A stretch of DNA of 64,000 nucleotides from NCBI RefSeq assembly GCF_030867145.1, contig NC_134454.1, forward strand, positions 64,214,308 through 64,278,307, written 5' to 3'. Source of the DNA: Opisthocomus hoazin (lineage: Eukaryota > Chordata > Aves > Opisthocomiformes > Opisthocomidae). The translations under genes and the position numbers were made by a program. The notes below the pieces were generated by a model. The model did no database searches. It was not told the DNA's origin and worked only from the letters and a program-made list of their open reading frames with translations. Positions 22,131-33,700 of this stretch are shown here, one piece after another; within the stretch, counting starts at the first letter, position 1; the number at the start of each line of letters is the position of its first letter.

Positions 22131-25100
22131 CTCTGTATAGTTTTGACCAATACAGGGATTTTTCTTCTAACAGTGGGGATAACGTACAGAGCAGCTGATC
22201 TATGTAGAAGTCTCTCTCGGTTTTTATAATTCTGTATGTAAGTGCTGTAATTCTGCTGAAATGGGGAAGCAAAATGGCCACTGTAAAAATAATACATTAG
22301 GGTATTGAGAATCAGTCTATGGTTAAGAAAATTCTTAAACACTTGCAGCCCACTTTCTTGGGCTGTAAACTTATGAGGGTTAAAATCTAAATGTGTTCTG
22401 TCATTACTGAATGAAATTCTACAGGTATTAAGTGAATCCTAAAACACTATTGAAAGTAAAATGAAGTTGTTGAAAACAGCATTGCTTTGGTAGTGTTTGT
22501 TTTCCTAATTTCTGCTTATGAATTGACGTTCCTGTATCACTGCTGTGTCTTGCATTTTTTTTAGGCAGTATCACAGTCTGTTGATTTTTTTCATATAGTA
22601 ACACGTGGTCTCTAGTACTGAATTTATTACCGCGTTTTCTTTGAAGGGCAAAACGACTTCATCTGGGCCGCTGTGATGTAGTTACATTCACAAATGCACA
22701 ACACAGAGAGCAGTGCTCCGAGGTACAGTCAAGATTATTTTGGGAGATAGCAGGCATGATGCACACGTGCATCATTTAGTAGTGAAATTCTTCATCGACT
22801 CGATCCAATTCTTTGTAATTTACAGATCTGGGATGGCACTGGCAGCAGACTTAAATGAACAGGTTTTGTTCTTTCTTGTAAATGGTAAGCATAATTGTGC
22901 AACATGATCCAGTAAATTTTTACGATTAGAATTACTACACAACTTAAGTGCTGTTGGGGGGAGATAGTTCCTCTGGTTTGCAGAGGCTAGTTTTCCTGAA
23001 GAAGATGTAAGCACAAAGTTGGGAAGGCATGTACACACAGAGAAGACAGCACAGGCAAGAGAACTGTGATGAAAAATACTCAGTGATACTTCTGGAAAGG
23101 TGTTTCTGTCAAGGAAAAGGCACACACATAGACCGTCCTGGGTATGAATCGGTAAGGCACAGTGGATCAGATAATTAAAACACGTGTGTTAGGTTTCAGT
23201 CAGTTACATGAAAATGTGTAAGAGTTCGTTTGTACTTGATTTTCCTACAAATGAATTTTATGTCTGCAGGTAGCTTTTATTATCAGTAGAAAAAGCAGGA
23301 AGACTTACAAAAGAAGTGTTGCAGATTGCTCACCTCAGCAGCTGAATACGAGTTTAACTTTGTGCTAGGATTAAACTAGACACCATGTCACACACCTCTG
23401 AGGGGGGAAGAAAGTGTTGATGGGAAGAATGACTTGTGGATCACACTGCCGTACATTTTTATTCTGGGAAAAAGAAGTTAATAGTCCAGCTGTTCAATGG
23501 AAGCATGTACAGCTCATCTAAAATGTGCTTTTGGCTGGATGAACGGATAGTGATTACACCAAACAACAGTGCTTTTAATTGGTTTGGTTGTACCTTCTCC
23601 CAACACACTTGGTGCTGCAACATGCCTAAGTGATGTGTGTGTGTGTGTGTATATATATATAAATATATAAATATAAAACAAATACATTGTCCTGCTTCAG
23701 TCTATGTTCCTACACGGTACTGTGATGTCACTAAGAGGTGAAGGAGGACACTTCAACACAAAGTAGCTGCTGTGCAAAGTGTTGAGAAGACCAGGTCTTA
23801 CTTCTTTGTACCCACAGTTCAGGAAGGGGGACTTGCAGCGGGTGAGAAGGGAGATTTCAGGGGCAGAATTCTGGTGATAAAAGTTGGATGTTGTGTTAGT
23901 AACTGGCAGTGTGCTTGGAGCAGGGCAAATGCTGGCTTGGGAAACGCAGCCTGCTCTAGAGTGCAGGGCTTGCGACCATTCCCTCAGCTTTCCTGCTTTG
24001 CAGACGCCTACAGCTGTTGCTGGGCAGAACATACTGGCTGGAGCCCCTGCCCTTCTAACAGTCAGCTGCCCCTGACCACCTCATCGGCATCAGCTGCTCG
24101 GCCGCTGTTTCAGCGGACAGTGCTGCAAGTAGACTTTACAGTGTTTGGAGCCTGATTGAACAATCTTGTGCTGTCTGAGCGGCAGTCATTGCATGCATGC
24201 CGAAGCACCTGTTGCCTTTGGCAGTGCAGGGCTTTTGCCCTTGCTATGCGCATGTTCTTGGTGTGTTAGAGGAAAAAGTGGATGTGCTGGGTTGCGCAGC
24301 AGGGTGATACTTACTCCAAGGTAAGAGAGCAATTGGAAGTGGTCAGAATAACATGGTTAAATTTGAAATTATTTTTTTCCTTACCTTTCTCAGCTAGACC
24401 AAATTACTGATCCTGCTGCATCTGAGAGATACCTAAAGATGGGTATGGACACTGACTCCTACGCTCTCACGATTTCATTTATATGAAGATACTCCAAATC
24501 AAATAGAAGGCATCTATTTGAAAACAAGCTTTCGGTGAATCACAGGAGAAAGACAACATCTTTATATTCCTGTCCCTCTAGTATTAGTAATATGCGTTCT
24601 TTTTCTCCTTGCACCACCACTCTAAACCCAGCTGGAGGTTGGGGAAGAAGTTACTAGAACACAGAAATCTGTAATAATTTACACAATTGGGGAATTGCAC
24701 TCTTGCGTTCCCTATTGCCAAGTCCATTAACCTTACTGAAAAAGGGGGGTAATGTTTTTAGCTATACAAATCAGTACTTTGTCATTTCTTTCGGCAGTAT
24801 TTTATATTTGTGGAATAACTGCCGTATCTATACCTGCTTTGAAATCCATAAAGATGACTCATGGTGGCCGCTAACTTCTTCTGGACTGGAGGTTTCTAAA
24901 TGTTCCAGGTTTAATCCAAGGTTTTACCTACTTCTTGGAAGTTTAGAAACTGTTAGAAGTGTAATTAAGCTAAATGCAATTAATTATTTGTAAATTTAAT
25001 AGAAACGGACCACAGCTACTGCGGGACAAAATTCTTTAAACTACTAAAAGCCTTATTCCGAGTTCTGCCATAAATTTGCTTACGGAACAGTATGTAACTT

Positions 25101-25190
25101 CCCTCTAGTGTTCTGTCAAGTCACAGGTCAGAGGTAATACAGATTGTGGCAAACACCATTTAAAGAGTCTGTCTGTCTGATCAAGCAGTA
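22131..25190. other. intergenic gap between SCAMP1 and LHFPL2
   Basis: No exon was found. It holds a compound TG/TA microsatellite and a more GC-rich patch at about 23800-24300 whose ORFs on both strands match nothing I know. The two genes converge here, so the gap should contain only transcript ends. One more TTTATT (a - strand AATAAA) at 23277-23282 could mark a longer LHFPL2 3' end. Confidence 0.5.
23634..23676. repeat. compound (TG)n(TA)n microsatellite
   Basis: About eight TG units followed by TA units and an imperfect AAATATAT tail, in the gap between the two genes. Confidence 0.9.
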
Positions 25191-25196
25191 TTTATT
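25191..25196 (-). terminator. LHFPL2 distal poly(A) signal (AATAAA on the - strand)
   Basis: TTTATT on the + strand, that is AATAAA in the transcript, 4.3 kb after the stop codon. It is one of two candidates for the long 3' end. Confidence 0.35.
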
Positions 25197-25888
25197 TTAT
25201 AACCTTCGCTACCCCTTTTCCTGAGAAAGGAACCGCAGTGCTTTAGTTACAAAATGAAAAACATTTGTCAGACATACATTCAGTTAGAAATTCTCTTTAA
25301 TGCAACTGTATTGTATAACACATAGCTGCCATTTCAGATCACATACTTTGTGATCAGTAAGTGGTGGTAATAGTTGAAATCAGATGGAAATCTGAAACAC
25401 TAACAACATCAGTGGGCTGGGATTTTAAATGCTGTTGAAGCTACCTTGCAGTGGCTCGGCTTGTCCAATACTAAGGACAGAATGAAGGGAGTCAAGACTC
25501 CTGCTGAAGTTTGAAAACTCACATTTTAATTGAAATTTAGATAAAAATAACACATTAGGTACATTGTTCATGCTAACAAACGTACATAGTGGTGACTCAA
25601 GAACAGAAAAACAGTACCACAAATAAACCATGGCTCAAAACCTACTCTAGTGGGATTGCCACAGCCGCTCTCCCTGTATGAGGCAGCTGTGGTGTACGCG
25701 TTGCTGCTGCGCTCTGCTTTTGGTGGGCTTGGTCCTTCTCTGAGGTAGGCACCAGTGCCCGCTGCGTTCAGGGAAGGCTTGAGCTCCTCTCTGTTTACCA
25801 CTAGGATGTGACACAGGTACTCTGATGTGGGATGACAATGCAAAATGGAAATGATTTGGCTGAAAAAAAATCTCAGAATCGAGAGAAC

Positions 25889-25894
25889 TTTATT
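25889..25894 (-). terminator. LHFPL2 poly(A) signal (AATAAA on the - strand)
   Basis: Read on the - strand, CTCAATAAAGTTCTCTCG is followed within 25 bases by a run of eight T. This is a good arrangement for cleavage, 3.6 kb after the stop codon. Confidence 0.45.
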
Positions 25895-26330
25895 GAGTAA
25901 CATAGATACAAAGGTGACACAAACAACCCAGAAACAGCTCAGTAGCAACGTTTCTTGCAGTGCCACATTATAAATAACGCACATGAAGAAACCCTGCTGA
26001 GCCTTTTCAGCTTTTAGAATGTATATTGCCAGATGGACACAGCTTCACATTTGAATTGTCTGTATTATATAGATCTGAGCATTTCAAATCCATCTAGAAG
26101 TGATTTTTGTTAAATCTTTAAGCTGCTGATACTACTGTTGTATTAATCTTCAAAATCAGTGATTCTATTGCATTACTCTATGCTTTAGTGTGTCCACACC
26201 ACCAAAACTCCAGCCACTTCTTTCCCGGGAAGTCCCTTTTCAAATATCCTGTTCAAAAGCAAAAACTAAGGGGGGAGGAACAAGCCACAACAAACCCCAT
26301 TCCTGGTATTGCACATCTCACACAAGGTTG

Positions 26331-26358
26331 TGTATGTGTATATATATATATATATATT
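26331..26358. repeat. (TA)n microsatellite with TG flank
   Basis: GTATGTGTA followed by about nine TA units and ATTTAAAT, inside the probable LHFPL2 3' UTR. Confidence 0.85.
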
Positions 26359-28383
26359 TAAATATGCTACAATAAAAAAAAAAGTCTATGGCACTTTACA
26401 GAATACAAGTTTACGAAGTCAATCAAACCACAGATGTTTGAAGAATTCTTCAATACCACAAAAACAAAGTTATACTGAAGTAATGGGCACACAGGTTTTA
26501 AAGAATCCACAGCAAATTCTAGGTCCTATGCAGTGCATGTACATTAAGAAGCAGTTACACTCCGCAGCCCTCTCATAAAATTAGTTCAATTAGCTTCAAG
26601 CTGATTTCTTTTTTTTTTGTTTGTGTTTTGTGTGTTTTTTTGCAAAGTATCTTTGAAAGCTACTGCTGAGGTGAACTTCAGGAACAACTTGAAACAGCTG
26701 TCAAATTTCTGTCAAATTTAATGACTGCACCCTACACCTGAAAAAACCTTATCCAGGGGAAAAAAATCTGCAATAATAATGTCATCTTATCACTTGCTAG
26801 AAAAACAGAACCCTGAGAAAAGAAATTCTGATTTTTTTTTTTCTGTATTTCTTCTCAGCCTGTCTTCTATCTGTGCTATGTGATGAACATGGATATTCTT
26901 GCAAGTTGGTTGATTATATTATTGCAGAGCAAGTTGATAGTAGACCAGCAATAGGCAGAAAAGCTGGTTCTCCTTGATTACAAATGCAAACAAAAGCAAA
27001 ACATGCCACTGAAAATACCGCCTTCGTACTTAAAAACTGCACTATTAAATTTTTTAAGCATTCTGTAGCTCACAGCAGAGTTTAACCAGTAATGTAAATG
27101 AAGGTCGGTCATTGTATACGTCTAAGGCAAAGCAGTGTATCCCCTCTATACCTTTTGGAAGAACTGACCTTATTCTGACTGATCAAGTGCTCCAGCCAAA
27201 GCAGCATTTGTCACCCCAATATAGTGTCATAAGATTTGTTGGCAGTGGCAACGTGGACATTGGACTGCTACCCACCTACGAAAAGCTAAAACTGTGACTC
27301 TATTTTGTAATTAATTTTTAGCTGAGTTATACTCTGCTCTTACTCTTCCTAGCCCTCCGTGCTGAGAGGCAGAGCCGAGAAGAGCAGCGCCAAGCGGGTG
27401 GCCCAGGGGGTGGTTTGCACAGCGCCTGAGGTGTGCGTGCCCTGCCTATGGCATGTTTGTGTGCACAGGGAGAACACGGAGAAACACGCAGGTGTGGACA
27501 GGACGTGCTGCCTGTGATTTGCGTCCTCAGACACCACTTTGTGCTAGTAATTTTGATTTGTTAAAATCTTGCTTTGTGCAAGCAGGTGGCAGAAATGGTT
27601 CCAGACCATAACTTCTGGGCTTTTTTTAAATTAAATATTTAAAAGACGAGTGAAATACCTGTTTTAAACTAGAATACGGTGGATGTGGGTTGCAGGAGCG
27701 GGTGAATGCAAGAAGAGGGCAGATTTAAACAATCCCCTTTTAGTATTGGCAGACGTGAACCTTGTTTGTTGCACGGCAGCTCAGAGATCACCTCCGTGTC
27801 CATCCGTCATGTGGCTTGAAGGTACTGTGGGCACAGGCCCGTGCCGCGCTGGGCCTGCTGTGCTCCAGCCAGGCCGGCTGCTGCCGGGGTGCTCCCACAC
27901 TGCAGCTGCCAGCCCTTACCCCTGCTCATGGCTGGCCCAGGGTTTGCAGTCATCACTGCCAAATAGTTCTTGGATCGCGAAGGACTTCAGCAGTGTATTG
28001 AAATTAGCTCGCTACCTGTGCACTAACAACGACTTTTTAACACCTGTAAATAACTAATGGCACATGTTAAGGGACTGACCAGGCGTAAACAAGAGTCTCT
28101 GCTCTGTATTATACAGTTAAGTGATGGAGAGAAACACTGTCACTGGATGAGGTTAAACTACCACGAAGGAAGACGAGTCATCTGAAATTCCCTTAGTATT
28201 CCTTAGAACTACTTCTCTGATAAATTCTCCCAAATACTTCTATGGCACAGCTGCATCATTCCTTTGTTTTTTAAAATACCTTTTAAATTTGTTTTCAGAA
28301 GTAGTTCTAGTAAGTGATGCAACACCACACGTAATACAACCAACTGCCTTTGAGAAAGGAATGTCATTTGTGGCAAGGTCTGT

Positions 28384-28389
28384 TTTATT
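28384..28389 (-). terminator. LHFPL2 internal poly(A) signal (AATAAA on the - strand)
   Basis: TTTATT on the + strand, 1.1 kb after the stop codon. The following - strand sequence is not clearly GU-rich. Confidence 0.25.
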
Positions 28390-29156
28390 TCTGCTGATTT
28401 AGTTGGAAAAGGAGCCATAGCACATGTGGTTCGGGAAAAAAAAAAAAAAGGAAACAATCTTCCCAGCCATGTAGAATTTGGCAAGGCTTCCTGACAAATG
28501 TAAAGTTCTTAAGGACTCATGTGGCTCTGGGTCATGAGACAGACTGATCTGTAAACCAGGAATGAGGTTTCACTGGCAAGAGAAAGAATAATACTGTTAA
28601 AGTCCAATGTGCGATCTACATTTTCAGGAGAGGCTACTGTCCAGGCCAGGCTGTTGACATTCACAAGATAATGCCCAGCTGTGCTGTGGGGAGTTGTCAT
28701 CTGCTTGGGATTTCAGAGTTTTAATAAAGGCTGTAGAAATATTTCTAACAATGGTCATTTCAAACAATTTTATCAGAATCAGGTGGAAGCCAGCATAACA
28801 ACAGCTGCTCTGTCTAGTCAATGGAAACAAAATCATCTACCTGCTGAATAACAAGCGGCACACACCTTGCACTGCAAGTTTCAAGACAAAGAAACCTGGC
28901 AGGGACTCAACTTTTTAAATGCTTAAAGATGGGTGTAAACTGTGTCACGTCAACTTTGCTCTCTCCAACATACACTTACTAACTGAGAAGGCACTGTACT
29001 TTAAGGAAAGTTCAGTATCAAAAAGCACCTCAATGAAAAGTATGGTACCAAACCAGGTGGTGGTGACATATTCACACGTGAGGGGAGCCCTTGGAAACAA
29101 AGCCTAACTAAAATAGGCTTCTCTTTTGTATAAGGAAAAAAATAATGTGCTGGCTT

Positions 29157-29162
29157 TTATTA
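29157..29162 (-). terminator. LHFPL2 proximal poly(A) signal (AATAAA on the - strand)
   Basis: TTTATT on the + strand, about 360 bases after the stop codon; it would give a short 3' UTR. Its use cannot be judged from sequence alone. Confidence 0.3.
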
Positions 29163-29525
29163 TTTTAAATCCAAATTCTTCAAAGTGACCAAGGTGGGTA
29201 AGGCCATCTCATCAATCAGAATTTGTTAGTTACACATTCCTGCTATGTACACAATTGCTCACCTCCCCAGTCAGATTAATGTATCCTACTGTGTCCTGAT
29301 CATAGAATGAAACTAAAAAAATCCCCAAGTATTTACATTCTGCTTTCTTGGCATCCTTTTTCTGATCCCCATTGCCCACCAAGAAAGAAAAAACATTTCA
29401 GTAGTTCATGGCTGGAATGCATGAGGCTCAATCACACAAATGGTAGAATCAGGTAAGCGGGTCTGCTTGTCCAGTCAATGGAAAGCAGACTGAGATCCAG
29501 GCGCTGGTGGTTGTCCCCACTGGAG

Positions 29526-29782
29526 TTAAAGGAGGCAGATAAGGTTTTTTCCTTCTTCTATTTCTTCTTGTACTTTGTCACTCGATGTGGCTATTTCAGC
29601 TTGCGCCGAGAAGACTGCACAGATGAACGTCAGAATAGTGCCACCGATAGCTGTGTAGAAAGCCCAGCCCAAGGAGCAGTCTCCTAGTTTGTAAGCAGAA
29701 GCGTAAGGTCCACAATAGCTTATTGCTTTCTGGCATCCCCAACCTGCAGGGTAAAGTATCAAGCCTAAGATAAGGAAGAGGC
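29526..29782 (-). CDS. LHFPL2: LHFPL2 terminal coding exon (helices 3-4 and tail)
   Basis: Read on the - strand, the acceptor TTTATTTCTAG is followed by the rest of a split Gly codon and 84 further codons to TAA. The exon encodes residues 144-228: the end of helix 3 ([16 protein letters not shown]), extracellular loop 2 with Cys pairs ([20 protein letters not shown]), helix 4 at about 183-204 ([20 protein letters not shown]) and a charged cytosolic tail with [17 protein letters not shown]. This tail and the loop match LHFPL2 rather than other LHFPL members. Changes from the human protein as I recall it are few (S for D, P for H, L for P in loop 2). LHFPL2 is a four-helix protein of the claudin-like superfamily, with a reported role in reproductive tract development in mice. 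Confidence 0.97.
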
Positions 29783-30677
29783 CTAGAAATAAAAACAAAA
29801 AATGAGTTTAACAAATGATCAGCTGAACACCAAACGCAAGACACAGAGTAATGGTTATCATGGTCGCTACTCACTCCTAAGTACCAGGATTATGACTCTT
29901 CCTCATTCATCCAACCTTCCTTTACTGATTGTTCCCTAGTATACACCGTGCAGTGTTTTATCTAAACTTGGAGCTATCCTGTGGTTTTTCTTGTGAAAGG
30001 CTTATCTCGTATGATAATGGCCTCGTTCCTAATTTTAATCTCTGTATTCCTCCTACATCCTTTGTTTTCACACGTTATTGCTAGGCACACAGAGCCTGCA
30101 AAACATTTGAGCATCTTTGCCTATTGTTTACACTTGCACTTTTCAAATACTTAGGAATGTTTGCATCCACTTTTGTGTGTGTTTAACTAGCCCTCATTCA
30201 GGTTTATTGGGTCATTCATCATAAACATTTTTGCCTTTTTTCCTCTGGATTTTTCCTACATTAATTTTCTCTCACACTGCATCTGCTTATTTGGCCACAT
30301 TACGATGCAGAATAAAAATAATACTGCCAGTTCAGTAAGCTGCCTTCATAACGAAGGGATTCTGGAGTCAGGCTCCCAAACGAACAGATCTGAGTACACA
30401 CAGCCAGTGCATAGGTAACACTGGAGTCCTCTAAACAGGGGGTCAACTGCTGCAGAGGGAAAGCACATTCCTAGTGATGCAGCAGCAAGTCTCACCTCCC
30501 CGCCTTCCTCAACAGCCCAAACACCCTGCTGTGCCTCAGGCTGGAAGCAGAAAGCTCAGACTAGATGTTTTGCCCATCTGATCGTCTCTCATAGTCATAT
30601 TTTTTTCTCCTACGAGGACCGATCTTTATCTAAGCAGTGAAAAGTCACGTTAAGAATCCCTGCACACATGATGTGTC

Positions 30678-30717
30678 TTTGCACAAGGACGAGAGACTTT
30701 GCACAAAGACGAGAGAT
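30678..30717. repeat. 20-bp tandem duplication
   Basis: Two adjacent 20-base units beginning TTTGCACAA and ending GACGAGAGA plus C or T, differing at two positions, in the LHFPL2 intron. Confidence 0.85.
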
Positions 30718-33700
30718 TTAATCAAAACACCTAATCTGCTAGTGGCTACAGTGCTACAGTGCTTTCTTACGGGCCCTGCTAAAAAAATCACAGTGAGTTA
30801 AAACGAGACCTTCCTCCTACAAGGTATGTATGAATGAGCTAAACATCAGGACAGCTCATAGCTATCCAAATTTGCTGTCTGTTTTCTTTAAAACTTAGAA
30901 GAACAGGAAGAACTACGAAAAATACTTCTTGCTTAAACGCAACCAGTTTATCCAGAAAATTAATACAGCCTTCCAGATCCTGTATTACTCCTTTATTTGT
31001 CCTGCACTGTTAAGCCCTTTATTCAACCTTGCACCCTGATGAAAATAGCTGGTAAAGGTGCTGTCACCTTCTAGAAGTGCGCTGAAAGTTGTGCTTTTTA
31101 CGTATGGTGCTGGTTCATCCATTAGATTTCATCTAATACCAAAATTTCTACTGAGTAGTAAAATAGAAAACGGTCCTCTTTTCTTCCCTATACTAAGAGA
31201 TTACCAAGAACAGCTGTAAAGACTTGTGTGCATGTTCTTAAATTCAGTTAGACTAGCCTGTTCTGCAGTACGTTAGGTTTCCTTAATTGTTTGTTTAAAG
31301 AAATACGGCCAGTGCAAGAAAACTTCCTCACTGAGAAAGAAAAGCTGGGTCCTAGTTAGTAAGCAGTTAATAGGAACAAAATCAAAACCCATCATCCAAC
31401 TGTCTAAAATTAATGTCTATGAATGCCAGACATTTCACAAAAGAAAGTCCTTCCTCCAGTGTTTTTCTAACGATGACAGAACTCCACGGGCATGAATGAA
31501 CTAAATGTCATTATTCTTTGGGGCGGCAAAATCCGTTAGCGAGTGATATCCGTTCTCTGTGAAGGGATTTCACCACTGCTTACATTTAAGAACCAATGAC
31601 AAATTTTATGCAGTGTTTCCTGGCTGATTGGCCAAACTACATTAAGTATAAAGTATTGCTTTGTCTTGGACAGACCTGGATAAGCTGTGCTTTCATCCTG
31701 CTGAGCCCTGCAGCCGTTTCAGACTAAACACCAGCAGTTCCTTCTCCTTTATACATCACTAGTTTCCTGTTCTGTGTAACCGGCGTGACCACACTATGTA
31801 TTTTTCTGAGTGTGCATTGGTATGGATCAGTTGCCATTTTCCCTAATGATCACAAGCCCTTTGGTAGTTAAAAATCACCATCACTGAATTAAGAAGCCGG
31901 ATCTGAAATGCCAGTGTAGCTGCTGCCAGCAAGGAAGTTTTTAAAGTTTAGCACTCCACCATTCACAGACCTAGAGAGCTTGTGTTTTACAGCAAACCCG
32001 GCTTACGGCTGAGTCACAAGCAGGACCACGAAGCTACATCCATCTCCTTTCACCAAAACTAGAGCACTGAACAACCCCTGAAAGCTACTAGTTCATGGTA
32101 TGTATGTCCCACACTGAAAAGCCGCTACCCAAAATTCTGCCCCCCAAAAGACTGCAGCACTGCTGTCAAGTGTAATCATCAGGACTTTACTGAAATAAAA
32201 CTTTTTTTAAAGTACAGAAAGTTCCTAGAGAAATACAGACTACAGCCCGTAATTTGATACATTACAGCTGTTTTCTCATGGATGAAAACAAAATTCGGAG
32301 AAAAGTCTTAATTATGGACTTGAATACAGTCAGAGTCTCACCTGATTCTTCCTTCAGATAGCTAACTTTGTGAATCCTATACTGGCCTAGCACAAGAAAA
32401 GGAAAAAAAGAGCGTTTTCACTACTGAACCTACCTTCCGCTACTCCATTTCAATGCAGACAGAAAGCTTCTCAGGACATATACCTCTTCTCACTAATATT
32501 TATCATCATTTCTCATTTCATGAATACCTGGTTCCTACTTGCTAGGAAGAGTGAATAAAGATGATTCACTTAAGGCAATTCAACACACCCGCAACACAAA
32601 CAGCACTCCTTGGATTTCACGCTGACTAACAGCAAGTGGAAAGGGACAGACTCCTCATCATGCGTTCGCCTCAAAGTTCCAATACTCAGGCCAACGTCTG
32701 AGCTGCGCAGCATGGAGAGATCCCTTCCTGACTCTCCCTACCTGCCCAAACAGAGGTGCTCATGCAAAAAGATCAAGAGGAGCTTTGCCTCCTGATTCCC
32801 AGTAACTACAAAAGAGACGGTCACAGGCTACAGAGCTCACCTCAATGCTTTATCGCCCACGAACAGAGCAAACCATGGGCTAAAGCAGGAGCCAGCAATC
32901 CAGAGCAGCAGCTTCCAGAGACAGCTGAAAAAGAACCACCTCTCTGCTCCTGGGAACATGGATGCAGAGGGAAGAAAAAATGCCAACGTGGAAAGAACAA
33001 GGTAAGATATGGCAGGGTTAGCAAAAGCAGAAGAGGTTGTGATACTGTTGGAAAGTCATAGTCTGCTTTTTAACAGGCAAAATGGTTAAACACTACACGA
33101 ATAGCTCGGCAGTCTCTGTGCTCTTCCACCTTTGACCTAAGCAGCACTGCACAACCATTTTACGCAACACAAAAAGCCAGAGGGCTGTTTCTACAGCTAA
33201 CAGTGTAGCCTTGATTTACAGATGTGCAAGCAGCTGCAGCTGAGCAAAAACCACTTACACGCCAGTGTGTGGCGAGACGATCCACACGGGCAAAAAGCAT
33301 GGTAAATTCTCAGCTCATACCAGTGTCCAGAGGGCAGAGCCTGACCAGGTCGCTTACATTTCCTTGCTTCTTTGATAGAAGTTTCAGCTAAAGTGCCTAC
33401 ATCCCTGCCTTTCTCTTGCTGCTGCTTAGTCCCTGGGGCTCGCCTACCTGCAGCTCTCTCGTTTCAGTCATTTATTTGCGTTACCACAGAACCTGGCAGC
33501 TCTGCTCACACTTTCTGCCCCCAACAGCTGACAATCTGCTTTTCAGACAAGACCCACAGAGATGGAGTGCAAGGCACAAGTGAGGTAACCCCGAACACCA
33601 CAGCGGCAACAGCCTCAACAAATCCACAGCCTGACGGTTACCAAATTTTTCTTTTGCAGCCTCTGAAGACAGTCTTCAGAAAAATGTCAAAGGAAGAGAA

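Larger units (their letters stand above)
25197..29525 (-). other. LHFPL2: LHFPL2 3' UTR (probable extent)
   Basis: Downstream of the stop codon there is no recognisable coding sequence. The region has two GC-rich patches (27350-27535 and 27680-27960), a (TA)n run at 26339-26357 and further AATAAA copies on the - strand at 29157-29162 and 28384-28389, which could give shorter mRNAs. No known repeat family was recognised. The full extent needs transcript data; the lower half could instead be intergenic. Confidence 0.5.

Noticed and set aside
23772-24155. ORF of 127 codons in the intergenic gap
   Set aside because: In a GC-richer patch with open frames on both strands; no protein recognised and no sign of exons.
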